Source: Algoriella xinjiangensis
GTDB taxonomy: Bacteria > Bacteroidota > Bacteroidia > Flavobacteriales > Weeksellaceae
DNA: 64,000 bases
Reading direction: 5' to 3'
NCBI RefSeq assembly: GCF_900115015.1
Contig: NZ_FOUZ01000014.1
Location: 1-64,000 of the forward strand
The notes under the pieces are model-generated. The model did no database searches. It was not told the DNA's origin and saw only the letters and a list, made by a program, of their open reading frames with translations. Both the position numbers and the translations under genes were made by a program. Shown piece by piece: positions 25,795 through 34,406 of this stretch (within the stretch, counting starts at the first letter, position 1; the number at the start of each line of letters is the position of its first letter).

Positions 25795-27858
25795 ATGAAA
25801 TACAAACTCTTATTCTTCTTAGCTACTTTAGTCTTTGGCTCTATTTTTCTTTTTGCTCAAGATCTTACTAAAGCTGATTTGAAGTACCTATGTTCTAATC
25901 AAACAATTTCTGGGCTCTCTCCACAAAAAACAATTTATGACAATCTAAAAGCAAATTGTAACACCTCAACACTTTCTAGCAGACTAGATCTTTACATTGT
26001 TAAAATTAAATCTGGTACTAAATTTACTTTTACTATAACACCTAATGAAAAAATCGATTTTGATTTTGTTTCGTGGTTAAATCCTAATTTAGAAAATGTT
26101 GGTCTTGGCGACCGCGGTTCTTCAAATAACCCACATCCTCTCGGTATTTATTCCATTGGATTAGAATTAAATAAAAGAAATTATTGTGATGATTCTGGAG
26201 CTACTTCTTCGGGTAAAGTAAAATATTATGATGTTGTTCCAGGTGATATTATTTTGATCGCTGTGGATAGATGGGAACAAATAGAATCAGATTATTCTAT
26301 TTCATTCGGTGGTGATGCTATTTTAGATTGTTCCTTTAACGGAAATAATTATTCTGCTTGCGAAAATAATAATGAAGGCGAATTTAATTTGACAAATATC
26401 AAAAAAGATATTTTATTAAAGCGTCCTTCAAATTATACAGGTAAATTTTATTTGGATAAAAATGATGCAACTGAAAATAATTCTAATACAATAAATGGCA
26501 CATACTTTACTGTTAATAAGTCTGAATCGCCAAAAACAATTTATTTATTACTTTTAAATGAATTAAATATTCTTGCAAGAATCGAAGAAATCACGTTAAA
26601 TATTACTGAAAAATTAAATTTTACACCAATTAATTTAAGTTATTGTGCTTATTCCTCAACTCCTACTTCAATCAATTTATTAGAATCAATTCCAGCAAGC
26701 CTTCCAAATAAAGAGAATTTTAAATTTAGATTTTTTAAGAGTAAAACTGATGCAGAAACTAATCAAAATGAAATTACAAACTACACTACATACAATGCGT
26801 CATCTAATCAAATTTATATTCGAACTGAAAATTTAAATGATTCAGAATGTTATACGATTCAAGAATTTAAAATCGAAAATAAAACTACAGAAATTACAAT
26901 TACTGATATTATTAATTTTTGTGAAAGCCTAGAACCAAGTGGTTTTATAGATTTAACAGAACTTAAAACTAAAGTGCCTGGATTTAACGATTATAAATTG
27001 GTTTACTACGAATCGATGAAAAATATTCAAAATAATATTTCTATAAATAATCCAGAAAGCTATAAATATACTACCACAAATGGAAATATTTATATAAAAG
27101 CAACGAAAAATAATGAATGCCCTGTAATATTTACAATAACATATAAAGTAAATACTGTTCCGACTTTAGATCTGAAACCCCTTTATTTAAAATGTAAAGG
27201 AGAATCAATCACAATTGATTTATCAAAATACAAAGGTGAAATTATCATTCAAGGGCCTCATAAACTTATTGATTTTAATGTTTTTGAAATAAATCAGCCT
27301 GGAAAATACAGTGCGACGATAACAACTGAATTTGATTGCACCTATCAATATACATTTACAGTAGAAGATAATATTGCTCCAATTCTTAAAACCATAACTA
27401 TTACAAAAGACAAAGTAATATTTACGGTCAGACATCCGCACGAAAGTGAACTTTTATTTTCTATGGATAAAATTAATTGGCAAACGAGTAAAGAATTTAC
27501 TTTATCTGCTTTAGAAACAAGCTTTACGATATATGCTAAGATTAGTAATTGTATTTTTGAGCTATATCATTTTGAAAATTTTGTTATATCTAATTTCTTT
27601 AGTCCAAATAATGATGGAAAAAATGATACATGGAAAATTAAATTCCCTAAAAATATTGAAGATTATTCTGTTTCTATTTTTGATCGATTTGGTAAAACTA
27701 TAAAAACTATAAATTCGCCTTCAGAAATTATTTGGGACGGAAAACTCAATGGTCAAAACTTGCCTTCGGATACATATTGGTATAGAATTGATTTGAAAGA
27801 AAATTTTGAAAGTAGTCCATTAAGAATTTTATCAGGAAATATTTTACTTAAAAGATAA
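25795..27858 (+). CDS. Secreted protein with type B T9SS (gliding-type) C-terminus
   Basis: The 687-residue protein has a signal peptide (to about LFAQD). A jelly-roll-like N-terminal part (LYIVKIKSGTKFTFTITP, SYSISFGGDA) at about 30-175 is followed by several poorly recognised beta-rich segments. The end has FFSPNNDGKNDTWKI, VSIFDRFGKTIKTI, WDGKLNGQNLPSDTYWYRID and a terminal LLKR. This is the CHU_C/type B sorting domain that sends proteins through T9SS, often for SprB-like surface attachment. Ligand or enzymatic function is not apparent. Its own terminator follows directly. Confidence 0.9.
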   Translation: MKYKLLFFLATLVFGSIFLFAQDLTKADLKYLCSNQTISGLSPQKTIYDNLKANCNTSTLSSRLDLYIVKIKSGTKFTFTITPNEKIDFDFVSWLNPNLENVGLGDRGSSNNPHPLGIYSIGLELNKRNYCDDSGATSSGKVKYYDVVPGDIILIAVDRWEQIESDYSISFGGDAILDCSFNGNNYSACENNNEGEFNLTNIKKDILLKRPSNYTGKFYLDKNDATENNSNTINGTYFTVNKSESPKTIYLLLLNELNILARIEEITLNITEKLNFTPINLSYCAYSSTPTSINLLESIPASLPNKENFKFRFFKSKTDAETNQNEITNYTTYNASSNQIYIRTENLNDSECYTIQEFKIENKTTEITITDIINFCESLEPSGFIDLTELKTKVPGFNDYKLVYYESMKNIQNNISINNPESYKYTTTNGNIYIKATKNNECPVIFTITYKVNTVPTLDLKPLYLKCKGESITIDLSKYKGEIIIQGPHKLIDFNVFEINQPGKYSATITTEFDCTYQYTFTVEDNIAPILKTITITKDKVIFTVRHPHESELLFSMDKINWQTSKEFTLSALETSFTIYAKISNCIFELYHFENFVISNFFSPNNDGKNDTWKIKFPKNIEDYSVSIFDRFGKTIKTINSPSEIIWDGKLNGQNLPSDTYWYRIDLKENFESSPLRILSGNILLKR

Positions 27859-27860
27859 AC

Positions 27861-27891
27861 AAAAAAGCGATTCTCACGAATCGCTTTTTTT
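27861..27891. terminator. Bidirectional terminator
   Basis: AAAAAAGCGATTC and GAATCGCTTTTTT pair around a TCAC loop between two convergent genes. Confidence 0.85.
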
Positions 27892-27896
27892 GAATA

Positions 27897-29333
27897 TTAT
27901 TTACATGAGGTTTGATGTTTTTCGATCAATGTTTTTAAACCATCAACGGTTTTTAAGTCAAAATCAGCAAAATTTAAGTTACATTTTATGTATTCATTAA
28001 AATTATTTTCTAATTTATCGTCATTAGAATTTCCTAAATAAAGCGCTTTTTCTTGTTGCGGAATTTTTAAATACAATTTGTTACTTGCTGGTTCTTCTAA
28101 AATCAAATAACCTTTGTTTTCTGACAAAATTTTATAAAAATATGAGAAATCTGCACTTAGACTCATGATATTTCCTACTGCGTTAAATGCATTTCCGATG
28201 GTTTTTAAACCAATGTAACATTCGCCCGTATCAGTACAAAAATTAGCACCTGTGTTTGATTTATATCTTGTTGATTTCTCTTTTCCTTTTTCATTCAACG
28301 CTTTTACAAAAACAGATTTTCCCATGTTTTCGGGTAATTCTTGTACGTTACCTTCTTTAATTCCTTGTTTTACACCTTCAAAATTAATTGATAATTTACC
28401 GACAACTTTGTTTCCTTTTTCATCAATCAAATAACCTGGAACATCATAAAGATTAGATGAATTTAATTTATTCTCATTAATCTGATTTTCTACAGCTTCT
28501 TGATTTTCTTGAATTGCATTATTTTTTTGCTCAAGTTTTTTATTATATAATTGATTTTCTAATGTATAACCTTCTAGCAAAGCGTAACCAACCATTGTAT
28601 TCAAAAAATCATTTTCTTTTGACAAAGGAGCCGTTGGATTTGCTAAAGGATTTGTACTTTCTTTTAACGAAAATTTCTTCCCGTTATCTAAAACCAATGT
28701 ATTATCACTCCATTTTCCAACAATTAACCCATTATTTTCTACAATTTCGTAAGTATTTGCATATCCATTTTTCGAGATTTTTATAGTCCCGATAAATTTG
28801 TTTTCATTATTTTTTGTCGAAATAATGTTTCCTTTTTTATCTACATTAATGCTATTTTCGCCAGTAATTTTTAAAGCATCAGCTTCTAATTTTTTAATAG
28901 CTTCTAATTCAGCTTTAAAATCAGCAGTGTAATCTTTTTTATTTGTAGAAACCAATTGTTTTATAACTTCTTGATCTACTCCACTTGTTTTGAAAATTTT
29001 ATATTCTCCTTCGGTAAAAGTTTTTACGGTATTTTTTTCAAGACTTAAAGATGAGCCAAGTTCTTCTGTAATAAATTCGTTAGATTCATTGGTCGATAAA
29101 TCTGTAATTGTATACCATTTTCTGACTTCACCATTTGGTAAAGATTCTAAATTATATTTAATAGAAAACAGTGGTTTATTCTGTAAATCAGAGAATGTAT
29201 ACACTCTTTTTTTACCATCAACTAAACCAATTTCTTTTTTGTCAAGTAAAATTTTTCCTTTCTTAATATCTATTTCTTGGGCAGAAGAGTAGATTGCGCC
29301 TAAAATAAATAGGCTAAATAGTAGTTTTTTCAT
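27897..29333 (-). CDS. Exported protein of unknown function
   Basis: The 478-residue protein has a signal peptide ending SSAQ. The body is Lys/Asn/Glu-rich with beta-hairpin-like repeats (KKGKILLDKKEIGLVDGKK, INVDKKGNIISTKNNENKFI, GLIVGKWSDNTLVLDNGKKF). A predicted coiled segment follows (KKLEQKNNAIQENQEAVENQ), then a C-terminal region with NFCTDTGECYIG holding two Cys. No T9SS sorting domain is visible, so it is probably periplasmic. No family is recognised. The start gives a canonical signal peptide. Confidence 0.8.
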   Translation of the reverse strand: MKKLLFSLFILGAIYSSAQEIDIKKGKILLDKKEIGLVDGKKRVYTFSDLQNKPLFSIKYNLESLPNGEVRKWYTITDLSTNESNEFITEELGSSLSLEKNTVKTFTEGEYKIFKTSGVDQEVIKQLVSTNKKDYTADFKAELEAIKKLEADALKITGENSINVDKKGNIISTKNNENKFIGTIKISKNGYANTYEIVENNGLIVGKWSDNTLVLDNGKKFSLKESTNPLANPTAPLSKENDFLNTMVGYALLEGYTLENQLYNKKLEQKNNAIQENQEAVENQINENKLNSSNLYDVPGYLIDEKGNKVVGKLSINFEGVKQGIKEGNVQELPENMGKSVFVKALNEKGKEKSTRYKSNTGANFCTDTGECYIGLKTIGNAFNAVGNIMSLSADFSYFYKILSENKGYLILEEPASNKLYLKIPQQEKALYLGNSNDDKLENNFNEYIKCNLNFADFDLKTVDGLKTLIEKHQTSCK

Positions 29334-29376
29334 AGGTAGTTTTTAAAAATGAACACAAAAATATACTTATAAAAAC

Positions 29377-29414
29377 AAATTACTCGATTATAAATACTTA
29401 TAATCGAGTAATTT
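29377..29414 (-). terminator. Strong hairpin terminator after amino-acid permease
   Basis: A 17-bp perfect stem (arms 29377-29393 and 29398-29414, 4-nt loop), with a T-run on the minus strand, follows the permease stop. Confidence 0.75.
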
Positions 29415-29439
29415 GAAAACTATTTTTAAAAAGTAATAA

Positions 29440-31341
29440 CTATACTTTTTTCAGCTTGCTATGTCTGTATCCGTATGCAAAGTAAATGATAAGCCCGATT
29501 AATAACCAGATTAAGAAAATCAACCAGTTTTTTAAACCTAATTGCGCCATCATATAAAAACAACATAACATACCTGCAAGCGGAATGATTGATGTACGTT
29601 TGAAAAAACAACGAATTGTCATATAAACATAAATCAAAATAAAAATATACATCGGGATTTTGTGTTTAAAAACATCCCATCCTTTTTCTGCTTTTTTATC
29701 TTCGTAAACAGGTAATTTACTTAAAGTTTCTTTGTATTTATCTGGTGTTAAAGTTGATAAATAATCATTCAAAAATTCAACTTCATTTCCAGTTAATGCG
29801 TTTACAGTTGTGTAAGAATCTTTTAATTCTTTTGGAGTTAATGAACTTACAAATTTTTCTACCGGCATTGGTTGTGGTTGATTTGTAAAGAAATCTGCCG
29901 TATCATTTTTAAACGTTGTAGAACATAAAACAACAATCAAAACCGTAACAATTGGCATAATATATTTTGCATTTATAAAAGGAGTTTTAAAGTTTCCTCG
30001 TAAAGCATTTGGATTAGCATCCATCTTAATAACAGCCGCACAAACCAATACAAAAGCAAATAAAGTTCCGATAGAACATGCATCTACAACCAATTCTAAA
30101 TCGGTAAATAAAATAGGTACACCAACTACAAATCCTGTAAAAATAGTTGCAAATGAAGGTGTTTTATATTTTGGATGAATCTTAGAAAATTTCTTTGGTA
30201 ATAATCCATCTCGAGACATTGTCATCCAAATACGTGGTTGTCCAATTTGAAATACAATAAAAACACTCGCCATAGCAATCACTGCAGAAAATGCAATAAT
30301 CCCAGCAAGCCATCTCAAATCTTTTATTTTTTCAAAAACGTAAGCCAAAGGATCACCAACATTTAGTTCAGAATAATGAACCATTCCGGTAATTACCAAC
30401 GCAATTAAAATATATAAAATAGTACAAATTATAATTGATGCAAAAATTCCGCGTGGTAAATCACGTTTCGGATCTTTACATTCTTCGGCAGTTGTGCTAA
30501 TCGCATCAAAACCAATATATGCATAGAAAACCGAGCTAACACCAGCTAAAACACCTGTAACTCCGTTTGGTGCAAAAGGATTCCAATTGTCAGGATTCAC
30601 ATAAAAAGCACCTACAATAATCACCAAGAAAACAACTGCAATTTTTAAAATAACCATTGCATTACTTGCTTTTCTAGACTCGTTAATTCCTCTATAAACC
30701 AATGCAGTAATCAAAAATGTAATAACTAAAGCTGGAATATCAACCACCAAATTAAATCCTAAATTTGGTGCATTTTTAAATGCTAAATACTTCGGAATTT
30801 CTTGCGCATAAGGAGAATTTGCGATACCTGCTAATGTTTTTCCTTTCGCTAATTCATTCGAAATGAATTCGAAACCTGATTTTGCAGTAAAATAATCCAT
30901 TGTCATCCATTCAGGAATATGAATTCCCAAACCGGAGAGTAAGGAGGTAAAATAATCACTCCACGAAATAGCAAGTACAATGTTTCCAATTGCATATTCC
31001 ATAATCAATGCCCAACCAATAACCCATGCAAACAGTTCGCCAAAAGCAACATAACTGTATGTATATGCACTTCCGGAAACGGGAACTAATGATGCAAATT
31101 CGGCATACGCAAAAGCAGTAAAACCACATGCAATTGCAGTAAATATAAATAAGAAAATAACGGCTGGACCACCTTCAAAGCTGGCTCTACCAATGGTACT
31201 AAAAATACCGGCTCCAACAATGGCGGCGATTCCAAAACCTGTTAAATCCCGAACTCCTAAAGTTCTTTTTAGAGAAGCAGAATTTTTCTCTGATTCTGCT
31301 AAAATAGATTCAACAGATTTTTTTCTGAATAATTGTGACAT
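29440..31341 (-). CDS. APC-family amino acid permease
   Basis: The 633-residue inner-membrane transporter belongs to the cationic-amino-acid-transporter branch of the APC superfamily. Early helices contain the binding signature GIAAIVGAGIFSTIG. FAYAEFASLVPVSGSAYTYSY, WALIMEYAIGN and the later FDAISTTAEECKDPKRDLP are family-typical. About 12 core helices run to residue 490. An unusual soluble insertion of about 80 residues (SSLTPKELKDSYTTVNALTG through VYEDKKAEKGWD) then precedes the last helices. The substrate is not predicted. With the neighbouring peptidases it fits an amino-acid-scavenging life style. Confidence 0.93.
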   Translation of the reverse strand: MSQLFRKKSVESILAESEKNSASLKRTLGVRDLTGFGIAAIVGAGIFSTIGRASFEGGPAVIFLFIFTAIACGFTAFAYAEFASLVPVSGSAYTYSYVAFGELFAWVIGWALIMEYAIGNIVLAISWSDYFTSLLSGLGIHIPEWMTMDYFTAKSGFEFISNELAKGKTLAGIANSPYAQEIPKYLAFKNAPNLGFNLVVDIPALVITFLITALVYRGINESRKASNAMVILKIAVVFLVIIVGAFYVNPDNWNPFAPNGVTGVLAGVSSVFYAYIGFDAISTTAEECKDPKRDLPRGIFASIIICTILYILIALVITGMVHYSELNVGDPLAYVFEKIKDLRWLAGIIAFSAVIAMASVFIVFQIGQPRIWMTMSRDGLLPKKFSKIHPKYKTPSFATIFTGFVVGVPILFTDLELVVDACSIGTLFAFVLVCAAVIKMDANPNALRGNFKTPFINAKYIMPIVTVLIVVLCSTTFKNDTADFFTNQPQPMPVEKFVSSLTPKELKDSYTTVNALTGNEVEFLNDYLSTLTPDKYKETLSKLPVYEDKKAEKGWDVFKHKIPMYIFILIYVYMTIRCFFKRTSIIPLAGMLCCFYMMAQLGLKNWLIFLIWLLIGLIIYFAYGYRHSKLKKV

Positions 31342-31359
31342 AATTTATTTAAAAACGGG

Positions 31360-31367
31360 CAAATATA
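31360..31367 (-). promoter_or_regulatory. Candidate promoter -7 element for the permease
   Basis: On the minus strand TATATTTG matches TAnnTTTG, 19 nt before the start codon. A TTTG upstream is closer than the usual 19-nt spacing, so support is partial. Confidence 0.35.
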
Positions 31368-31481
31368 TAAAAGAGATCTCCAAAACTAAGGTGTTTTAGT
31401 ATAAATATTGGTTTTTTATTCAAAATTTCTTTTTTCTTTTGCTGAGTTAGATTAATTTTAAATTTAATTCAAAAATTTAAC

Positions 31482-32507
31482 ATGAGACAATTTTTATTTG
31501 CAATTACACTTGCTGCAACTTTGGTAAGTTGTAACAACTCGAAGCCTTTATCGACCGAAAAGTATGAAAAACACTTAGTAAAATATACCGATAAAATTTC
31601 GGAAGCTGAGCTTAAAAAACAATTATACACGATTGCTGGTCCCGAAATGGAAGGACGAAATGCAGGAAGCGAAGGAGAAATAAAAGCAGGAAATTATATT
31701 GCAAATTATTATAAAGAGTTAGGAATTAATGGTCCAAACAACAATTATTTTCAACTTATACCAGCTGCAACATTTAGCCGAGTAAAAGGAGAAATGCGTA
31801 ATGTGATGGGATTTATCAAAGGTTCGGAAAAACCAGAAGAGATTGTCGTAATTTCTGCTCATTATGATCACGAAGGTATAAAAGATGGAAAATTATATGC
31901 TGGCGCGGATGATGATGGTTCGGGAACTGTTGCTGTGATGGAAATTGGACGTATTTTACGTGAAGCTGAAAAAAAAGGAATTAGTCCAAAACGTTCAGTT
32001 TTATTATTACACGTTTCTGGAGAAGAAAAAGGACTTTTAGGTTCTAAATATTATTCAGAACACCCAATTTTTCCTTTAGCCAATACAATTGCTAATGTTA
32101 ATATTGACATGATTGGTCGTGTAGATTATGAACACAATGACGCTACAAGAGATTTTGTTTATGTAATTGGTTCGGAAATGTTATCGTCAGATTTGCACAA
32201 AGCAGTTTTAGCAGCAAATGATGGTTTGGGAATTAATTTGGATATGCGTTACAATACGCCAGATGATCCAAATCGTTTTTATTACCGTTCTGATCATTAC
32301 AATTTTGCAAAACACAACATTCCTTCAGTTTTCTTTTTTAATGGTGTGCACGATGATTATCACAAACCAGGTGATACACCAGATAAAATTGAATATGATT
32401 TGTTAACAAGACGTACAAAATTAGCTTTCAATACGATTTGGAAATTAGCTAACGCAGAAAATAGACCTGTTGTGGACAAAGAATCTCCAATGCCGTCAAC
32501 ACGATAA
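31482..32507 (+). CDS. M28 family metallopeptidase lipoprotein
   Basis: The 341-residue protein is an aminopeptidase-type M28 zinc exopeptidase anchored by Cys17 (TLVSC lipobox). Predicted ligands and catalytic residues are His127 and Asp129 (HYDHEG), an Asp in GADDDGSG at 143, Glu181-Glu182 (GEEKGLLGS), Asp209 (NIDMIG) and a late His in HDDYHKPGDT. It would face the periplasm or surface and trim peptides. A strong terminator follows. Confidence 0.95.
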   Translation: MRQFLFAITLAATLVSCNNSKPLSTEKYEKHLVKYTDKISEAELKKQLYTIAGPEMEGRNAGSEGEIKAGNYIANYYKELGINGPNNNYFQLIPAATFSRVKGEMRNVMGFIKGSEKPEEIVVISAHYDHEGIKDGKLYAGADDDGSGTVAVMEIGRILREAEKKGISPKRSVLLLHVSGEEKGLLGSKYYSEHPIFPLANTIANVNIDMIGRVDYEHNDATRDFVYVIGSEMLSSDLHKAVLAANDGLGINLDMRYNTPDDPNRFYYRSDHYNFAKHNIPSVFFFNGVHDDYHKPGDTPDKIEYDLLTRRTKLAFNTIWKLANAENRPVVDKESPMPSTR

Positions 32508-32528
32508 AATTTAAATAAATATATTTAC

Positions 32529-32559
32529 AAAAGCCTCTATTATTTAGAGGCTTTTTTTT
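32529..32559 (+). terminator. Terminator after the M28 gene
   Basis: AAGCCTCTA and TAGAGGCTT pair around a short loop, followed by eight or nine T. Confidence 0.85.
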
Positions 32560-32567
32560 ATGAAAAT

Positions 32568-32593
32568 ATCATTCAGAACAAAGTGAAGAATCT
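32568..32593 (+). repeat. Copy 1 of a dispersed intergenic repeat
   Basis: A CATTCAGAAC...GAAGAATCT segment of about 26 bp recurs with a few differences at 34270-34295, each time just after a peptidase gene terminator. Similar motifs are common between genes in flavobacterial genomes. Confidence 0.45.
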
Positions 32594-32684
32594 AACATAT
32601 CCTTATAAAATCTACAAACTCAAGATTATTTAAAACACTAAAAATTTAAAATTCCTTTCCTATACTTAATTTCGAGCAAATCCG

Positions 32685-32692
32685 TAACTTTG
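32685..32692 (+). promoter_or_regulatory. Candidate promoter -7 element for pepD
   Basis: TAACTTTG matches TAnnTTTG 23 nt before the start codon; the -33 box is not clear. Confidence 0.35.
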
Positions 32693-32714
32693 TTCAACTA
32701 AAAAATAACAAACA

Positions 32715-34208
32715 ATGAATAACGATATTCTTAATTTGGAACCAAAAGCAATCTGGAAAAATTTTTCTGCATTAAATTCTGTTCCAAGACCATCTAAAAA
32801 AGAAGAAAAAGTTCGTCAGTTTATCATCAAATTTGGAGAAGATTTAGGTTTGAAAGTTGAAACAGATGAAGTTGGAAATGTTTTAATCAAAAAAGCGGCT
32901 TATCCAGGAATGGAAGACCGTAAAACAATTGTGATGCAATCGCATTTGGATATGGTTTGTCAAAAAAACAACGATGTAGAGTTTGATTTTGATACACAAG
33001 GAATTGAAATGTACATTGAAGATGATAAATTTGTTACTGCAAATGGAACAACTTTAGGTGCTGACAACGGAATTGGTGTTGCAACAATTATGTCTATTTT
33101 AGAGTCAAAAGATATTCCTCATCCAGCTGTTGAAGCTTTTTTTACAATTGATGAAGAAACAGGAATGACTGGTGCTTTAGGTCTAAAAGGAGGTTTTTTA
33201 TCAGGAAAAATCTTATTAAACTTAGATACTGAAGAAGATGACGAATTAGACATTGGTTGTGCTGGTGGTGTAGATGTAACTGCAACAAAAACATATACAG
33301 CAGAAAATGTAGATGGAACTTCTTTTCTTTTAACTTTAAAAGGTTTAAACGGAGGACATTCTGGAATTCAAATTAACGAAGGTTTAGGAAATTCAAACAA
33401 ATTAATTGCTCGTTTATTAAACTTAGGTTTAGAATTTGGTTTACAAATCGCACACATGGAAGGTGGTAGTTTACGTAACGCTATTCCGCGCGAATCTTGG
33501 GCTAAAATTGTAGTTCCTACTGCAAACGTTGCTGCTTTTAAAACAGCTTACGAAACATTAAGAGCTGATATTATTGAAGAATATCAAACAATAGAGCCAA
33601 AAATGACGATTACTTTAGAAGATACTGACGCTATTGCAACTGCAATGTCTGCGGATGATTCTAAGATTTTTGTTCAAACTATTATGGCTGCTTTCAATGG
33701 TGTTTACAGAATGAGTCCTGATGTTACAGATTTAGTTGAAACGTCTAACAATGTTGCGCGTGTTGAAGTAATTGACGGAAAAGTTAGAATTTTATGTTTA
33801 ACACGTTCTTCTGTAGAATCTAATAAAACTGCATTAGCTGAAACATTAAAAGCTGGTTTTGAATTAGGAGGTTTTGAGGTAACTTTTTCTGGAACTTATC
33901 CAGGTTGGAAAGCAAATCCAAAATCTGAAATTCTTGATGTAATGAAAGCTTTATATGTTGAAAAATACGGAGAAGAGCCAAAAGTAGTTGCTTGTCATGC
34001 AGGTTTAGAGTGTGGTATTATTGGCACAAATTATCCTGGTTTGGATATGATTTCTTTTGGACCAAATATTACGGGTGCACATTCACCTGACGAAAGAGTT
34101 GAAATAAAATCTGTTCAGAAATTCTGGTCATATTTATTGGATATTTTAAAACAAATTCCTTTAGATGGTCCAGTTGATTATAGCTGTGCAAATTCTAAAA
34201 ATATATAA
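32715..34208 (+). CDS. pepD: Aminoacyl-histidine dipeptidase (M20C)
   Basis: PepD hydrolyses Xaa-His and other dipeptides in the cytosol with two zinc ions. The 497-residue protein has His77 and Asp79 in MQSHLDMVC, Asp117 in GADNGIGVA, Glu147-Glu148 in IDEETGMTGA, and later GLNGGHSGIQI and CHAGLECGII, with a lid domain in between. Length and motif order match the family. No signal peptide is present. It is monocistronic with its own terminator. Confidence 0.96.
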   Translation: MNNDILNLEPKAIWKNFSALNSVPRPSKKEEKVRQFIIKFGEDLGLKVETDEVGNVLIKKAAYPGMEDRKTIVMQSHLDMVCQKNNDVEFDFDTQGIEMYIEDDKFVTANGTTLGADNGIGVATIMSILESKDIPHPAVEAFFTIDEETGMTGALGLKGGFLSGKILLNLDTEEDDELDIGCAGGVDVTATKTYTAENVDGTSFLLTLKGLNGGHSGIQINEGLGNSNKLIARLLNLGLEFGLQIAHMEGGSLRNAIPRESWAKIVVPTANVAAFKTAYETLRADIIEEYQTIEPKMTITLEDTDAIATAMSADDSKIFVQTIMAAFNGVYRMSPDVTDLVETSNNVARVEVIDGKVRILCLTRSSVESNKTALAETLKAGFELGGFEVTFSGTYPGWKANPKSEILDVMKALYVEKYGEEPKVVACHAGLECGIIGTNYPGLDMISFGPNITGAHSPDERVEIKSVQKFWSYLLDILKQIPLDGPVDYSCANSKNI

Positions 34209-34213
34209 TTTAT

Positions 34214-34247
34214 AAAAGCTCATTCTTAAAAATGAGCTTTTATTTTT
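34214..34247 (+). terminator. Terminator after pepD
   Basis: AAAAGCTCATT and AATGAGCTTTT pair around CTTAAA, followed by a T-rich tail. Confidence 0.85.
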
Positions 34248-34266
34248 GGATTTTATCCAGAAAAAT

Positions 34267-34326
34267 AATGTCATTCAGAACGAACTAAAGAATCTTAAAT
34301 TTCTCTACAAGTTTTTGAATGACATT
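34267..34326. repeat. Copy 2 of the dispersed repeat inside a palindromic element
   Basis: AATGTCATTC (34267-34276) and GAATGACATT (34317-34326) are perfect inverted arms enclosing 40 bp that begin with the CATTCAGAAC...AAGAATCT motif also seen at 32568. It resembles a REP- or MITE-like element. Confidence 0.5.
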
Positions 34327-34406
34327 TTTAAATAAATAAAAGAAAAATCAATAACGATTTCTCTTTTATTTGATAATTAGTGGAAAATTAAATTGAGCAA
34401 TTCATA

